64,000 nucleotides of DNA from Azospirillum cavernae (lineage in GTDB: Bacteria; Pseudomonadota; Alphaproteobacteria; Azospirillales; Azospirillaceae), in the NCBI RefSeq assembly GCF_003590795.1, contig NZ_QYUL01000002.1, positions 1,047,001-1,111,000 on the forward strand, in the 5' to 3' direction. A program made the position numbers and the translations under genes. Positions 45,311 through 55,154 of this stretch are shown here, piece by piece. The notes beneath the pieces are model-generated. The model was not told the origin of the DNA and did not search any database. It saw only the letters and a program-made list of their open reading frames with translations. The first letter of the stretch is position 1, and every line of letters begins with the position of its first letter.

Positions 45311-46282
45311 ATGGGGCTGCGCGCCAAAGTCTGGAAGCTCGTGGTCGGAGCGCTGCTGTTGGCGGCGCCGCTGGCCGTCCAGGCGGCCTACCCGGATCGC
45401 CCGATCACCCTGATCGTGGCCTATGACGCGGGGACACCGGCGGACGCCGCCGCGCGGCTGCTGGCGCCCTTTCTGGAACAGCGGTTGGGCGGCGCGCGCG
45501 TGCAGGTGGTCAACAAGCCGGGGGCCGGGGGCGAGGTTGGGTTTGCGGCTCTGGCCCAAGCGATTCCCGATGGTTACACGATTGGCCTCATCAACACGCC
45601 CAGCATTGTGACGATTCCGATTGAGCGGCAAGCGCGTTTTGCGCTGAGCGATCTGGATCCGTTGGTCAATGTGATTGACGATCCCGCCGTCTGGCTGGTC
45701 CCGGCGGACAGCCCGTTCGTGACGGTGGCCGACGTCGTCGCCCAGGCCAAGGCGACTCCCGGCGCTGTGACGGTTGGAACCACCGGGGCCGGGTCGGACG
45801 ATCATTTGGCGTTGCTGATGCTGCAACGGCAGGCCGGGGCGTCGTTGCTCCATGTTCCCTTCTCCAACCTGCGGGCCAGTCAAAAGGCGATGCTGGGTCG
45901 GAAGATTCAGATCAGCGGTCAGTCGGTCAGCGACACCCTGCGCGGATCTGCGGCGGAGCCGCTGCGGCTGTTGGGGGTGATGAGCCGGGAGCGGGCGCCG
46001 GGCGCCCCCGATGCGAAGACCTTCGCCGAGCAGGGTTTTCCGGTCGTCATGGGCGCGTTGCGCGGCATCGGCGCGCCGAAGGGATTGCCGCCGGACGTGC
46101 GCGCGCGGCTGGTCGAGGCGATCACCAAGGCGGCGGAAGAACCCGATTTCCGCGCCAAGGCGGACGCGAAAGACAGCCTTCAGCCCTTGCGTCTGTTGTC
46201 GTCGGAGGAGTTCGCCGCCGAATTGGCGCGGTTGGACGACGCGTTGCGGTCGTTGTGGCGAAGCTCGCCCTGGCTTCGCTAA
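45311..46282 (+). CDS. Bug/TctC-type tripartite tricarboxylate receptor protein
   Basis: A 323-aa periplasmic binding protein. The signal peptide runs MGLRAKVWKLVVGALLLAAP to VQA. The mature start AYPDRPITLIVAYDAGTPAD and the segment NKPGAGGEVGFAAL are Bug-family hallmarks. No TctA/TctB membrane subunits are encoded beside it, so it may work with a distant transporter or as a sensor-type Bug protein. I chose 45311 because AAAGGGA is well spaced; 45287 is an alternative. Third gene of the RraA-AEC-Bug set. Confidence 0.88.
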   Translation: MGLRAKVWKLVVGALLLAAPLAVQAAYPDRPITLIVAYDAGTPADAAARLLAPFLEQRLGGARVQVVNKPGAGGEVGFAALAQAIPDGYTIGLINTPSIVTIPIERQARFALSDLDPLVNVIDDPAVWLVPADSPFVTVADVVAQAKATPGAVTVGTTGAGSDDHLALLMLQRQAGASLLHVPFSNLRASQKAMLGRKIQISGQSVSDTLRGSAAEPLRLLGVMSRERAPGAPDAKTFAEQGFPVVMGALRGIGAPKGLPPDVRARLVEAITKAAEEPDFRAKADAKDSLQPLRLLSSEEFAAELARLDDALRSLWRSSPWLR

Positions 46283-46294
46283 CGTCGCGCGATC

Positions 46295-46336
46295 AACGCG
46301 CCTTGCGCACAACTGAACGCGCCTTGCGCGCAACCG
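46295..46336. repeat. 21-bp tandem duplication
   Basis: Two adjacent 21-bp units starting AACGCGCCTTGCGC differ at 2 positions. They lie just after the Bug gene and 80 nt before the tiny hydrophobic peptide gene. Confidence 0.8.
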
Positions 46337-46366
46337 TAAGATTTGCTGGATTGGCGGCGCGGACGC

Positions 46367-46387
46367 GGTGGCGGAAGGGCCGCCACC
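46367..46387 (+). promoter_or_regulatory. Stable stem-loop upstream of the 24-aa peptide gene
   Basis: GGTGGCGG-AAGGG-CCGCCACC, a perfect 8-bp GC stem ending 27 nt before the peptide start codon. No T run follows, so it is more likely a leader structure than a terminator. Confidence 0.6.
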
Positions 46388-46414
46388 GCCGCCGCTAACC
46401 CGGAGGTGTTGAGG

Positions 46415-46489
46415 ATGAGCAAGATCCTCGCTCTCCTGATCCTGCTGTTGCAGGTGGTCAAGGCATTCCTTGATTACCTGAACCGCTGA
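46415..46489 (+). CDS. 24-aa hydrophobic peptide (type I toxin-like)
   Basis: A very small frame encoding MSKILALLILLLQVVKAF and a short charged end (LDYLNR). GGAGG lies 8 nt before the ATG, an excellent ribosome-binding site, which argues for real translation. Length, a single hydrophobic helix and charged C-terminus are like Ibs/Ldr-type membrane toxins or small regulatory peptides. No antisense RNA promoter was identified. It lies between the Bug gene and cysS with a hairpin and tandem repeat just upstream. Confidence 0.5.
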   Translation: MSKILALLILLLQVVKAFLDYLNR

Positions 46490-46607
46490 TCGGGCGGGCG
46501 CGCTGGGGAGATCAGCCCCGGCGCGTCCATCCCGATATTGCCCCATCCACCGATCCGGTCAAGGGGGCTTGTTCAGCCAAACATCGCGACAAGGTTGCGG
46601 CGAGCGT

Positions 46608-47984
<1,377 letters not shown>

Positions 47985-48027
47985 GGTCTTGCGCTCCTGT
48001 TTTGGTCAAAAGGCGGGGGAAAACGGG

Positions 48028-49371
48028 TCAGGCGGTCTCGCCGTTCAGGCGGCGCAGGGCGCGCGCGCGACCGATCAAAGGTAGCAGATTCTTCAATTCC
48101 GGTCCATGGTCGCGGCCCGTCAGGGCGCGGCGCAGCGGCAGGAACAGATCCTTGCCCTTGCGGCCCGTCGCCCCCTTCACCGCGTTGGTCCAGGCGCTCC
48201 AGGTCGTCAGATCCCACGGCTCTTCGGGCAGAACTGCGGCGGCGTGCCGCAGGAACTCCGCGTCGTCGATCTGCGGTTCGACCGGGGCGTGGGTGACGGC
48301 CCACCAGTCGCGGGCGTCCTCCAAGCGGGTCAGGTTCGGGCGCACCGCGTCCCAGAACGCGGCGTCCACGCCGACGAAGCCCAGCGCGGCCAGACGGTCG
48401 GCCACCCGCTCGAACGGGGTCAGATGCAGGATGCGGGCGTTCAGGCGGTTCAGCTCTTCCGCGTCGAATTTCGGCGTGCCGCGCGCGATCTTGCCGAGAT
48501 CGAATTCGGCGACCAACTCGTCGAGCGTCAGCCGCGCTTCGATGGGATCGGACGTGCCGAGCTTGGCCAGCAGGCTGTTGAGGGCCATCGGCTCGATCCC
48601 GTCATCGTCGCGCAGGCTGCCGACCGACAGGCTGCCCAGACGCTTGGACAGGCCCTGCCCACCGGCGTCGGTCAGCAGCGGCAGATGGGCGAAGATCGGG
48701 GCGACGGCGCCCATCGCCTCGAAAATCTGGATCTGCACGGCGGTGTTGGCGACGTGGTCCTCCCCCCGGATGATGTGGGTGATGGCGAAATCGACGTCGT
48801 CCACCACGCTGGTCAGGGTGTAGAGCGGGCGGCCATCCTCGCGGATCAGCACCGGGTCGCTCAGCACCGCGCCTTCGAAATGCACGGGACCGCGCACCAG
48901 ATCGGTCCATTCGATGGGCGTCGGCGTCAGCTTGAAGCGCCAATGGGGCTTGCGCCCCTCGGCCTCCAGCCGGGCGCGGTCCTCGTCGGTCAGGCGCAGG
49001 GCGGCGCGGTCGTAGATCGGCGGGCGGCCCTGCGAGACCAGACTGGCGCGCTTCAGGCTGAGCTGTTCGGGCGTCTCATAGCAGGGGTAGAGCCGCCCGC
49101 TGGCCTTCAGGGCGGCGGCGGCCTCGTCATAGCGCGGGTAGCGGTCGCTTTCGCGGGCGAAACGGTCCCAGGTCAGCCCCAGCCAGGTCAGATCGCGGGC
49201 GATGCCGTCGGCGAACTCCTGAGTCGAGCGTTCCTCGTCGGTGTCGTCCAGCCGGAACAGGAAATCGCCGCCGGTCTTGCGCGCGAACAGCCAGTTGACG
49301 AGCGCCAAGCGCACATTGCCGACATGGATGCGGCCGGTCGGGCTGGGGGCGAAACGGACGGCGGTGGACAT
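48028..49371 (-). CDS. gltX: Glutamyl-tRNA synthetase
   Basis: A 447-aa class I synthetase. The HIGH-equivalent is [20 protein letters not shown]; the second signature is [14 protein letters not shown], without the Lys usually preceding LSKR, a form seen in the second GltX paralogue of alphaproteobacteria, which may favour tRNA-Gln for the GatCAB route. Start at 49371 ([13 protein letters not shown]), as the 14-residue extension to 49413 is atypical. Upstream of cysS. Confidence 0.93.
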   Translation of the reverse strand: MSTAVRFAPSPTGRIHVGNVRLALVNWLFARKTGGDFLFRLDDTDEERSTQEFADGIARDLTWLGLTWDRFARESDRYPRYDEAAAALKASGRLYPCYETPEQLSLKRASLVSQGRPPIYDRAALRLTDEDRARLEAEGRKPHWRFKLTPTPIEWTDLVRGPVHFEGAVLSDPVLIREDGRPLYTLTSVVDDVDFAITHIIRGEDHVANTAVQIQIFEAMGAVAPIFAHLPLLTDAGGQGLSKRLGSLSVGSLRDDDGIEPMALNSLLAKLGTSDPIEARLTLDELVAEFDLGKIARGTPKFDAEELNRLNARILHLTPFERVADRLAALGFVGVDAAFWDAVRPNLTRLEDARDWWAVTHAPVEPQIDDAEFLRHAAAVLPEEPWDLTTWSAWTNAVKGATGRKGKDLFLPLRRALTGRDHGPELKNLLPLIGRARALRRLNGETA

Positions 49372-49509
49372 GGGACGGTTCGACTCGCTGGCAAAGAAGA
49401 AGGAATCGGCCATGTCCTAGCACGCCGCGCCGCTCTCTGAAAGCGATGCGGAGACGCCAGACAGGCAAACAGCGGGCAAGCAAACGGGCGCCCCCCGCAG
49501 CCGACCGTT

Positions 49510-49986
49510 TCAGACCGCGCCGTCGTCGGGATTGGGGGGCGTTGTTTCCATCCGACTGCCAAGCGCCTTGCGCAACAACAGCACTTGCTGGTTCAGCGCT
49601 TCGATCTGCGCCCGGTCCATTCCAGAACGCTCGACCAGCGTGTCGCCCAGGCAGTTGCTTTCCAGGAGCAGGGCGCGACCGGCGTCCGTCAACCAGACTT
49701 GGACCTGGCGTTCATCGACCCGGCTGCGTCGGCGCTCCACGAGGCCCGCTTGCTCCAATCGCTTGGCTGGCGGCGTGATCGTGCTCGATTCCAAGCCCAA
49801 ACGTTCAGCAATGGCGCCGATCGTCGCCCCATCCTCGTCCCCCAAAACGCTCAGCATCAGGTATTGTGGATAGGTGATGCCCATCGCGTCCAGCATCGGC
49901 TTGTAGGTGCGGTTGATCGCGATGTTCGTCGTGTACAGCGCGAAGCAGAGTTGGTTGTTCAGTGGAACAGGGGTGGGTCGGGGCAT
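49510..49986 (-). CDS. MarR family regulator, OhrR-like
   Basis: A 158-aa winged-helix regulator. The N-terminus NNQLCFALYTTNIAINRTYKPML...GITYPQYLML is the OhrR layout, in which the single early Cys (Cys14) senses organic peroxides. The DNA-binding part is IGAIAERLGLESSTITPPAKRLEQAGLVERRRS. Start at 49986 follows AGGAGG. It is divergent from the hydrolase gene, with TATCGCGATA palindromes between them that are its likely operators. Confidence 0.9.
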   Translation of the reverse strand: MPRPTPVPLNNQLCFALYTTNIAINRTYKPMLDAMGITYPQYLMLSVLGDEDGATIGAIAERLGLESSTITPPAKRLEQAGLVERRRSRVDERQVQVWLTDAGRALLLESNCLGDTLVERSGMDRAQIEALNQQVLLLRKALGSRMETTPPNPDDGAV

Positions 49987-50037
49987 GGGGCGTCCCTCCT
50001 GATGCGGTTGGTTTGCGTTTCCTATCACGGGATATAG

Positions 50038-50047
50038 TATCGCGATA
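50038..50047. promoter_or_regulatory. Operator candidate 1 for the OhrR-like regulator
   Basis: TATCGCGATA, a perfect 10-bp palindrome about 50 nt upstream of the regulator start, repeated at 50092-50101. Confidence 0.65.
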
Positions 50048-50090
50048 AATATTTTGTGGACAGTTGGGGTGGAGCGCTGTAGGAAAATAC

Positions 50091-50102
50091 ATATCGCGAT
50101 AT
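50091..50102. promoter_or_regulatory. Operator candidate 2 for the OhrR-like regulator
   Basis: ATATCGCGATAT, a 12-bp palindrome 34 nt before the hydrolase start, followed by a half-site (ATATCGC at 50106-50112). Centre-to-centre distance to the other palindrome is 54 bp. Confidence 0.65.
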
Positions 50103-50135
50103 CATATATCGCAACATCAATGAGGGGCGATCAAG

Positions 50136-51113
50136 ATGGAACCATTGAACAGGGGCGCTTCCAGGCGGGGCGTGATGGCTGCGGGTCTGGGGCTTGCCGC
50201 CACGGCGGCGGCCCTGCCCATCACGCAAGCGGCACAAGCGGCGGAGACCCCGCCGAAAACAACCTCAGGAGACAAGAGCATGGGCAGCAGCACGATCACG
50301 ACCAAGGACGGCGCGCAGATCTTCTTCAAGGATTGGGGTTCAGGGCAGCCCATCGTCTTTCACCATGGCTGGCCGCTGTCGTCGGACGACTGGGACGCCC
50401 AGATGCTGTATTTTCTGGAGCAGGGCTTCCGGGTCATTGCCCATGACCGGCGTGGTCACGGTCGCTCAACCCAGACGGCCACCGGCAACGAGATGGACAC
50501 CTACGCCGCCGACGTCGCAGCCTTGGCGGCCCATCTCAATCTGAAGAACGCCATCCATGTTGGACACTCGACCGGCGGCGGAGAGGTCGCTCGTTACGTC
50601 GCCAAGCATGGCGGCGACGGTCGCGTCGCCAAAGCCGTGCTGATTGGGGCGGTGCCGCCGATCATGCTGAAGACAGCGGCCAATCCCGGCGGTTTGCCAA
50701 TTGAGGTGTTCGACGGCTTCCGGGCCGCTCTGGTCGCCAACCGGGCGCAGTTTTTTCACGATGTGCCCGCCGGTCCGTTCTACGGCTTCAACCGCGATGG
50801 CGCGAAGGTCTCGCAAGGCGTGATCGAGAATTGGTGGCGTCAAGGCATGATGGGCGGGGCCAAGGCGCATTACGATTGCATCAAGGCCTTCTCGGAAACC
50901 GACTTCACCGAGGACCTGAAAGCGATCAACGTGCCGGTTTTGGTCATGCATGGGGATGATGACCAGATTGTGCCGATCGCCGACTCCGCTCTGCTCGCGG
51001 TCAAACTGCTCAAGAAGGGGACGTTGAAGGTCTACAAGGGGCTGCCGCACGGCATGTGCACGACCCATGCGGACGTCATCAACCCGGATCTGCTGGCCTT
51101 CTTCAAAAGCTGA
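50136..51113 (+). CDS. Tat-exported alpha/beta hydrolase (non-heme chloroperoxidase type)
   Basis: A 325-aa alpha/beta hydrolase. Twin arginines R10-R11 ([21 protein letters not shown]) mark it for export folded. Catalytic triad: Ser145 (VGHSTGGGE), Asp near 275 (HGDDDQIVP) and His305 (LPHGMC). The oxyanion region [15 protein letters not shown] and the whole body match cofactor-free haloperoxidases/esterases. Divergent from the OhrR-like gene, so it is probably induced by peroxide or another reactive compound. Confidence 0.92.
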   Translation: MEPLNRGASRRGVMAAGLGLAATAAALPITQAAQAAETPPKTTSGDKSMGSSTITTKDGAQIFFKDWGSGQPIVFHHGWPLSSDDWDAQMLYFLEQGFRVIAHDRRGHGRSTQTATGNEMDTYAADVAALAAHLNLKNAIHVGHSTGGGEVARYVAKHGGDGRVAKAVLIGAVPPIMLKTAANPGGLPIEVFDGFRAALVANRAQFFHDVPAGPFYGFNRDGAKVSQGVIENWWRQGMMGGAKAHYDCIKAFSETDFTEDLKAINVPVLVMHGDDDQIVPIADSALLAVKLLKKGTLKVYKGLPHGMCTTHADVINPDLLAFFKS

Positions 51114-51125
51114 CCGTTGCGAATA

Positions 51126-51147
51126 CCCCCCGGCTTAGGCCGGGGGG
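51126..51147. terminator. Hairpin between convergent hydrolase and lipoprotein genes
   Basis: CCCCCCGGC-TTAG-GCCGGGGGG, a perfect 9-bp stem 12 nt after the hydrolase stop. No T run follows, so termination strength is uncertain. Confidence 0.6.
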
Positions 51148-51178
51148 CATTCATGCCGGAGAGCCTCGCTGGCCGCTG

Positions 51179-51919
51179 TCAGCGGGCGCAATACTCTTCG
51201 GGCGAAACGATCTCGATCACCTTCACCTGGGTTCCGCCCGGCACGATGTATTCCTGCGCGCCGCGAATGTCGCTGGCCTGCGGATCCCAATTGTAGGTGT
51301 AGCCGAGTCGGGTCCAGGGATAGCCGGTCTGCTTCAAATCCGGCCCTTTGCGGTAGGAGAAGACCTGCTGATTGGCGAACCAGGACACGAAGGCTTGCGG
51401 GCCGTTGATGGTGTTGGCGCAGGCGGTCTTGGTCGGGTCGGGATCGGGGCAGGGGCGGAAGACGCCGCCGCCGGTCGGGCCGACCTTTTGCTGGGCGATG
51501 CTGACGCGGACGAATTTGGCGTTGCTGTCCGACGGGACCGCCGGTTGCAGGCCCAGCAGGTAATGGAGCTTCTGGATCACCTCGCTCCGCTGGTAGCCCT
51601 TGCAGATCTCCTTGACCTCCGGCTCCACCGTCACCCAGGTGCCATAGCTGTTGGTCAGGGTGACGGTCTTGCCCTCTTGCCCGACGGCCCAGGACGGGTT
51701 GTTGGTCAGGGTCAGGGCGGTCATCGGGTAGGCCAGCGGACGCAGCGGGCGGACGTTCGCCTCCTCATACACCGCCGACCGCTCCACCGCCGCGACGTAG
51801 AGCGCGGTGTCCGACGGCGGGGTCGAAGCCGCTTTTTCCGGGGCGGTGGCGCAACCGGCCAGCGCCAAAGCGGTGGCGGACAGCAGGATCCAGGTCGGCA
51901 AAATCCGGGGGTGAAGCAT
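51179..51919 (-). CDS. Hypothetical lipoprotein
   Basis: A 246-aa lipoprotein. MLHPRILPTWILLSATALAL leads to lipobox LAGC. The body has SWAVGQEGKTVTLTNSYGTWVTVEPEVKEICKGYQRSEVIQKLHYLLGLQPA, a periplasmic fold I cannot assign. Cysteine pairs (CPDPDPTKTAC) may form disulfides. I chose ATG 51919 over the much longer open frame because of the lipobox. The divergent neighbour is elbB. Confidence 0.82.
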   Translation of the reverse strand: MLHPRILPTWILLSATALALAGCATAPEKAASTPPSDTALYVAAVERSAVYEEANVRPLRPLAYPMTALTLTNNPSWAVGQEGKTVTLTNSYGTWVTVEPEVKEICKGYQRSEVIQKLHYLLGLQPAVPSDSNAKFVRVSIAQQKVGPTGGGVFRPCPDPDPTKTACANTINGPQAFVSWFANQQVFSYRKGPDLKQTGYPWTRLGYTYNWDPQASDIRGAQEYIVPGGTQVKVIEIVSPEEYCAR

Positions 51920-52084
51920 GGTCGGCGATCCCGTGTAAATTGAGTTTGAGAAGGCTATCACACGCGGCGGCGTCGGGCGATCCGATTTCCCGCCTTTTGG
52001 CGTTTGCGGCGTGCTGCGGCGCGGGTGGCCATCGGTTAGCCTGTCGCCATCCCTGCTCATCGGAACCACCGGAGGAACCAGCCA

Positions 52085-52753
52085 ATGACGGACAAAATTG
52101 CGCGAATCGGCGTCGTGCTTGCGGGTTGCGGCGTTTATGACGGCGCCGAAATTCACGAGGCGGTCTGCACCCTGCTGGCGATCAGCAAGGCCGGGGCGGA
52201 GGCGCTGTGCTTCGCCCCCGACATGCCGCAGGCCCATGTGGTCAACCATCTGACCGGCGCGGAGATGGCGGAGACCCGCAACGTGCTGGTCGAGGCCGCC
52301 CGCGTCGCGCGCGGCAAGATCCAGCCGCTCAGCGCCTTTGACGCCGGGGCGGTGGACGCGCTGATTTTCCCCGGCGGCTTCGGCGCGGCGAAAAACCTGT
52401 GCGATTTCGCCTTCAAGGGCGCGGATTGCTCCGTCAACCCGGACGTCGCGGCGGCGGTCGCGGCGATGCGGGCGGCGGGCAAGCCGATTGGCGCCCTGTG
52501 CATCGCCCCGGCCATCCTCGTCAAGCTGTTGGGCGGGGAGGGCGTCGAACTGACCATCGGCGACGAGGCCGACACCGCAGCCGCGCTGGAAGCCTTGGGG
52601 GCCAAGCACCGCGTCACCGTGGCGGGCGAGGTGGTGGTGGATCAACGGCTGAAAATCGCGACCTCCCCCTGCTACATGCTGGATTCAAGCTTGGCGCAGA
52701 TCGCCGAAGGGGCGGAGAACACGGTCAAGGCGTTGATCGCGCTGATGGATTGA
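52085..52753 (+). CDS. elbB: Isoprenoid biosynthesis glyoxalase ElbB
   Basis: A 222-aa DJ-1/PfpI superfamily protein. IGVVLAGCGVYDGAEIHEAV, LIFPGGFGAAKNLCDFA and the nucleophile elbow GALCIAPAIL (Cys) are typical of ElbB. Glyoxalase activity is known in family members, and a link to isoprenoid synthesis has been proposed. Its start follows GGAGGAACC. Confidence 0.92.
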   Translation: MTDKIARIGVVLAGCGVYDGAEIHEAVCTLLAISKAGAEALCFAPDMPQAHVVNHLTGAEMAETRNVLVEAARVARGKIQPLSAFDAGAVDALIFPGGFGAAKNLCDFAFKGADCSVNPDVAAAVAAMRAAGKPIGALCIAPAILVKLLGGEGVELTIGDEADTAAALEALGAKHRVTVAGEVVVDQRLKIATSPCYMLDSSLAQIAEGAENTVKALIALMD

Positions 52754-52960
52754 GCGAACCCGCCGATGGGGAAGCGCAGATCTGTCTGCCTTCTTCCAAA
52801 CGGGCTATGCAGCGAACGCTGACAAGATCAGCGCCAGTCAAGACTGGTCATCTCAAACACTCTGGCGTAAAAACGCCCGTCCTGCTGCACTGCGGGAACA
52901 GGGAATGTTCTGTCAGAAGACAGGACCGGGGAATAACCGTAATTTATTTGGGTGAATGAG

Positions 52961-53185
52961 ATGACGGACCAAGCTGTCTGTGCCGACGCTTATCTTGAGG
53001 CGGACGAAAACCCCGCCGGGTTGTTGAGCAACTGGGGAAATTCGCCCTTTCTGGTTTTCCCGGCGATGATCCTGATTCTGATTATGCCGCTGGCGATCCT
53101 GTTTCATCCGACCTGGATCGTCCTGCCCGCCGTTCTGTGGGCCTTTGGCATGATCGCCACCATCGTCCGTCTGACGCTGGATTGA
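52961..53185 (+). CDS. Small two-helix membrane protein
   Basis: A 74-aa protein (MTDQAVCADAYLEADENPAG) with two hydrophobic helices: PFLVFPAMILILIMPLAILF and IVLPAVLWAFGMIATIV. The GTG at 52952 would add three residues. No family assigned. It lies between elbB and the NadE-like gene. Confidence 0.7.
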   Translation: MTDQAVCADAYLEADENPAGLLSNWGNSPFLVFPAMILILIMPLAILFHPTWIVLPAVLWAFGMIATIVRLTLD

Positions 53186-53279
53186 TCCGCCGCCGACGGG
53201 CGGGGCGAGTCCCCGCCCGTCGGCTTGTGAGCGGCTTGTCTTGCGCGCGGCTTGTTTTGCGCTTCGCTCGTCTTGCCCG

Positions 53280-54950
53280 CTAGGCGATGGTGGTGACGCC
53301 GTTGTGGAGTGGGAAGCGTGGGGCATGCCCCGCCGTCCTCTGGGTGATCCGGGGACCGGGCGGGGATTGGCGGCGCATCGCCTCGGTCGCCTGCATCAAA
53401 CGCCACACCCGGTTGACCATGTCGGCGTCCTGGCCCAACGAAGGGACGCTGTCGGCGCCCACGCTTGGCTTTTCGCCGGTCAAACGGTCCAGAAGAGCGT
53501 CCAGCGCGTCGGCGGGCGGCAAGCGGTCGCGGTCGTTGACGCCCGGTGTCGCCCTGATGGCCTCGCTGCGCGCCAGCACCCGTTCTGGAACCACCCGCCC
53601 GGCGGGACCGCGCCCGTCCGCTGGGCTGTGGGCGTTGCGCCAGCGCGCCAAGGCCAGCGCCATGCTTTGCGGCGCGTCGGCCAGGACCGCGTAACCGCCG
53701 AACAGACTCTTCACCAGGGCGGGGCTGCCGATCAACCGATCCGTTTTGGTGAGGGTGGAGAGCGCCACGGCGCCGATTGTTTCGGCCAAGGCGGTCAGGG
53801 TGACGCCGCGCGTGCGGGCGTGCAGAGTGTCCGTGGCGTCCTCAGCGTCGCGCCCGCTGAACACCGGGGCGAGGAGGCTGTCAAACGCGCGGGTGATGGG
53901 TTGGATGGGCAGCGTGTCGAAACGGCAGCCCAGCAGGGCGGCGATTTCCGCCGCGTCCGCCAACTCTTCCGGGGCGCTGTCGGGCGCTGGCGTCGTCACC
54001 GCGTGGACCCGGTCGGCGCCCAGAGCGTCCACGGCGATGGCGGCGACCAGGGCGGACGCGGCGTCGCCCGCCAGATCGACCAGCGCGCCGGGGGCGTGGC
54101 CCTTGTTCACATGGTCGCGCAGCCCCAGAACCAGCGCTCCATACACCGCCGCCAGCCCGTCGAGCGGGGGCAGGGTTTCCGCCTCGTGGCAGAACCAACC
54201 GTCGTTGGCGCCGCGTTCCCAGCGGGTCAGCAGCAGATGCTCGGCGAAGGAGGGGGCGTGGGCCGCGAGTCGGCCATCGGCCTCCAGGGCGAAGCTGGCT
54301 CCGTCAAACACCCAAGAGTCCTGTCCGCCCACCAGATTGACGTGCAGCAGCGGCAGGCCGGATTCGATCACCCGCGCGATGGCGGCTTGCTGCCGCTCGT
54401 CCGCCGCGTCGATGGCGAAGGGGGCGGCGTTCAGCGCGACCAGAATCTCGGCCCCGCTTTCGCTCAAGGTCTCGCTCACCTCCGGGTTGCGCAGATCCTG
54501 ACCAAGGAGCAAGCCAAGCCGGACCCCACGCAGATTGACCGGCCCCGGCAACGGCCCCGCCGCGAACAGGCGCGACTCGTCGAGGTCGTCATGATCGGGG
54601 GCGGAGACCCGCAGGCGAACGGCGGCGATGGCCCCCTGGTCGAACAGCAGGGCGGCGTTGGTCAGTTGCCCCTGCTCGCGCCACGGCGCGCCGACCAGCA
54701 GGGCCGGGCCGCCGTCGGCGGTGTCCGCCGCCAGATCGCGCAGGGCTTGGTCCACCTGAGTCAGAAAGGCGGAGGTCCGCAGCAAATCCTGGGGTGGGCA
54801 GCCGGACAGCGCCAGTTCCGGGCAGACCAGCAGGTCGGCGCCGCGCGCGGCGGCCTCGGCCCGGGCGGCGCGGATGCGGTCACGATTCGCGGTGACGGCG
54901 CCGACGGTGGGGTTCATCTGAGCCAGCGCGATGGACAGACGGTCGGTCAT
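53280..54950 (-). CDS. NAD+ synthetase-like pseudoenzyme (NadE homologue with both active sites lost)
   Basis: A 556-aa protein with the full nitrilase-plus-synthetase layout of glutamine-dependent NAD synthetase. The glutaminase triad is damaged: Glu45 is kept (VCPELALSG), but the Lys position is Arg114 and the catalytic Cys position is Gly150 (GLLLGQDLRNPEV where CED is expected). In the synthetase half the ATP pyrophosphatase loop SGGxDS is AGDAAS (294-299) and the usual TGNKSE segment is replaced (STLTKTDR). The frame is intact, which argues for a retained, perhaps structural or regulatory, role. Start at 54950 (MTDRLSIALAQMNPTVG); the much longer open frame upstream overlaps another gene. 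Confidence 0.9.
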   Translation of the reverse strand: MTDRLSIALAQMNPTVGAVTANRDRIRAARAEAAARGADLLVCPELALSGCPPQDLLRTSAFLTQVDQALRDLAADTADGGPALLVGAPWREQGQLTNAALLFDQGAIAAVRLRVSAPDHDDLDESRLFAAGPLPGPVNLRGVRLGLLLGQDLRNPEVSETLSESGAEILVALNAAPFAIDAADERQQAAIARVIESGLPLLHVNLVGGQDSWVFDGASFALEADGRLAAHAPSFAEHLLLTRWERGANDGWFCHEAETLPPLDGLAAVYGALVLGLRDHVNKGHAPGALVDLAGDAASALVAAIAVDALGADRVHAVTTPAPDSAPEELADAAEIAALLGCRFDTLPIQPITRAFDSLLAPVFSGRDAEDATDTLHARTRGVTLTALAETIGAVALSTLTKTDRLIGSPALVKSLFGGYAVLADAPQSMALALARWRNAHSPADGRGPAGRVVPERVLARSEAIRATPGVNDRDRLPPADALDALLDRLTGEKPSVGADSVPSLGQDADMVNRVWRLMQATEAMRRQSPPGPRITQRTAGHAPRFPLHNGVTTIA

Positions 54951-55154
54951 GGCGGGATGTCCCGTGTTGAACGGTTTGTTGTGCGTCAAGCCTATCAGCG
55001 GCGTCTTTGGGGGAAAAGCCGCGCCTCGTCGCAGGTGGCGGAGCTGAACACTTCGGGTATGAAGCAACTTCCACCATAGCGTGCCAATCTTTTCGAAAAT
55101 TAACGTGTGGTAAAGGATGCTGGTTGCATTTTGGTGGATGCGGGAAACGAATCG

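Noticed and set aside
52890..52920. Possible SOS (LexA) box near GGAACAGGGAATGTTC
   Set aside because: The half-sites are inverted (GAAC-N7-GTTC) rather than the direct GTTC-N7-GTTC of alphaproteobacterial LexA, and no SOS gene follows.
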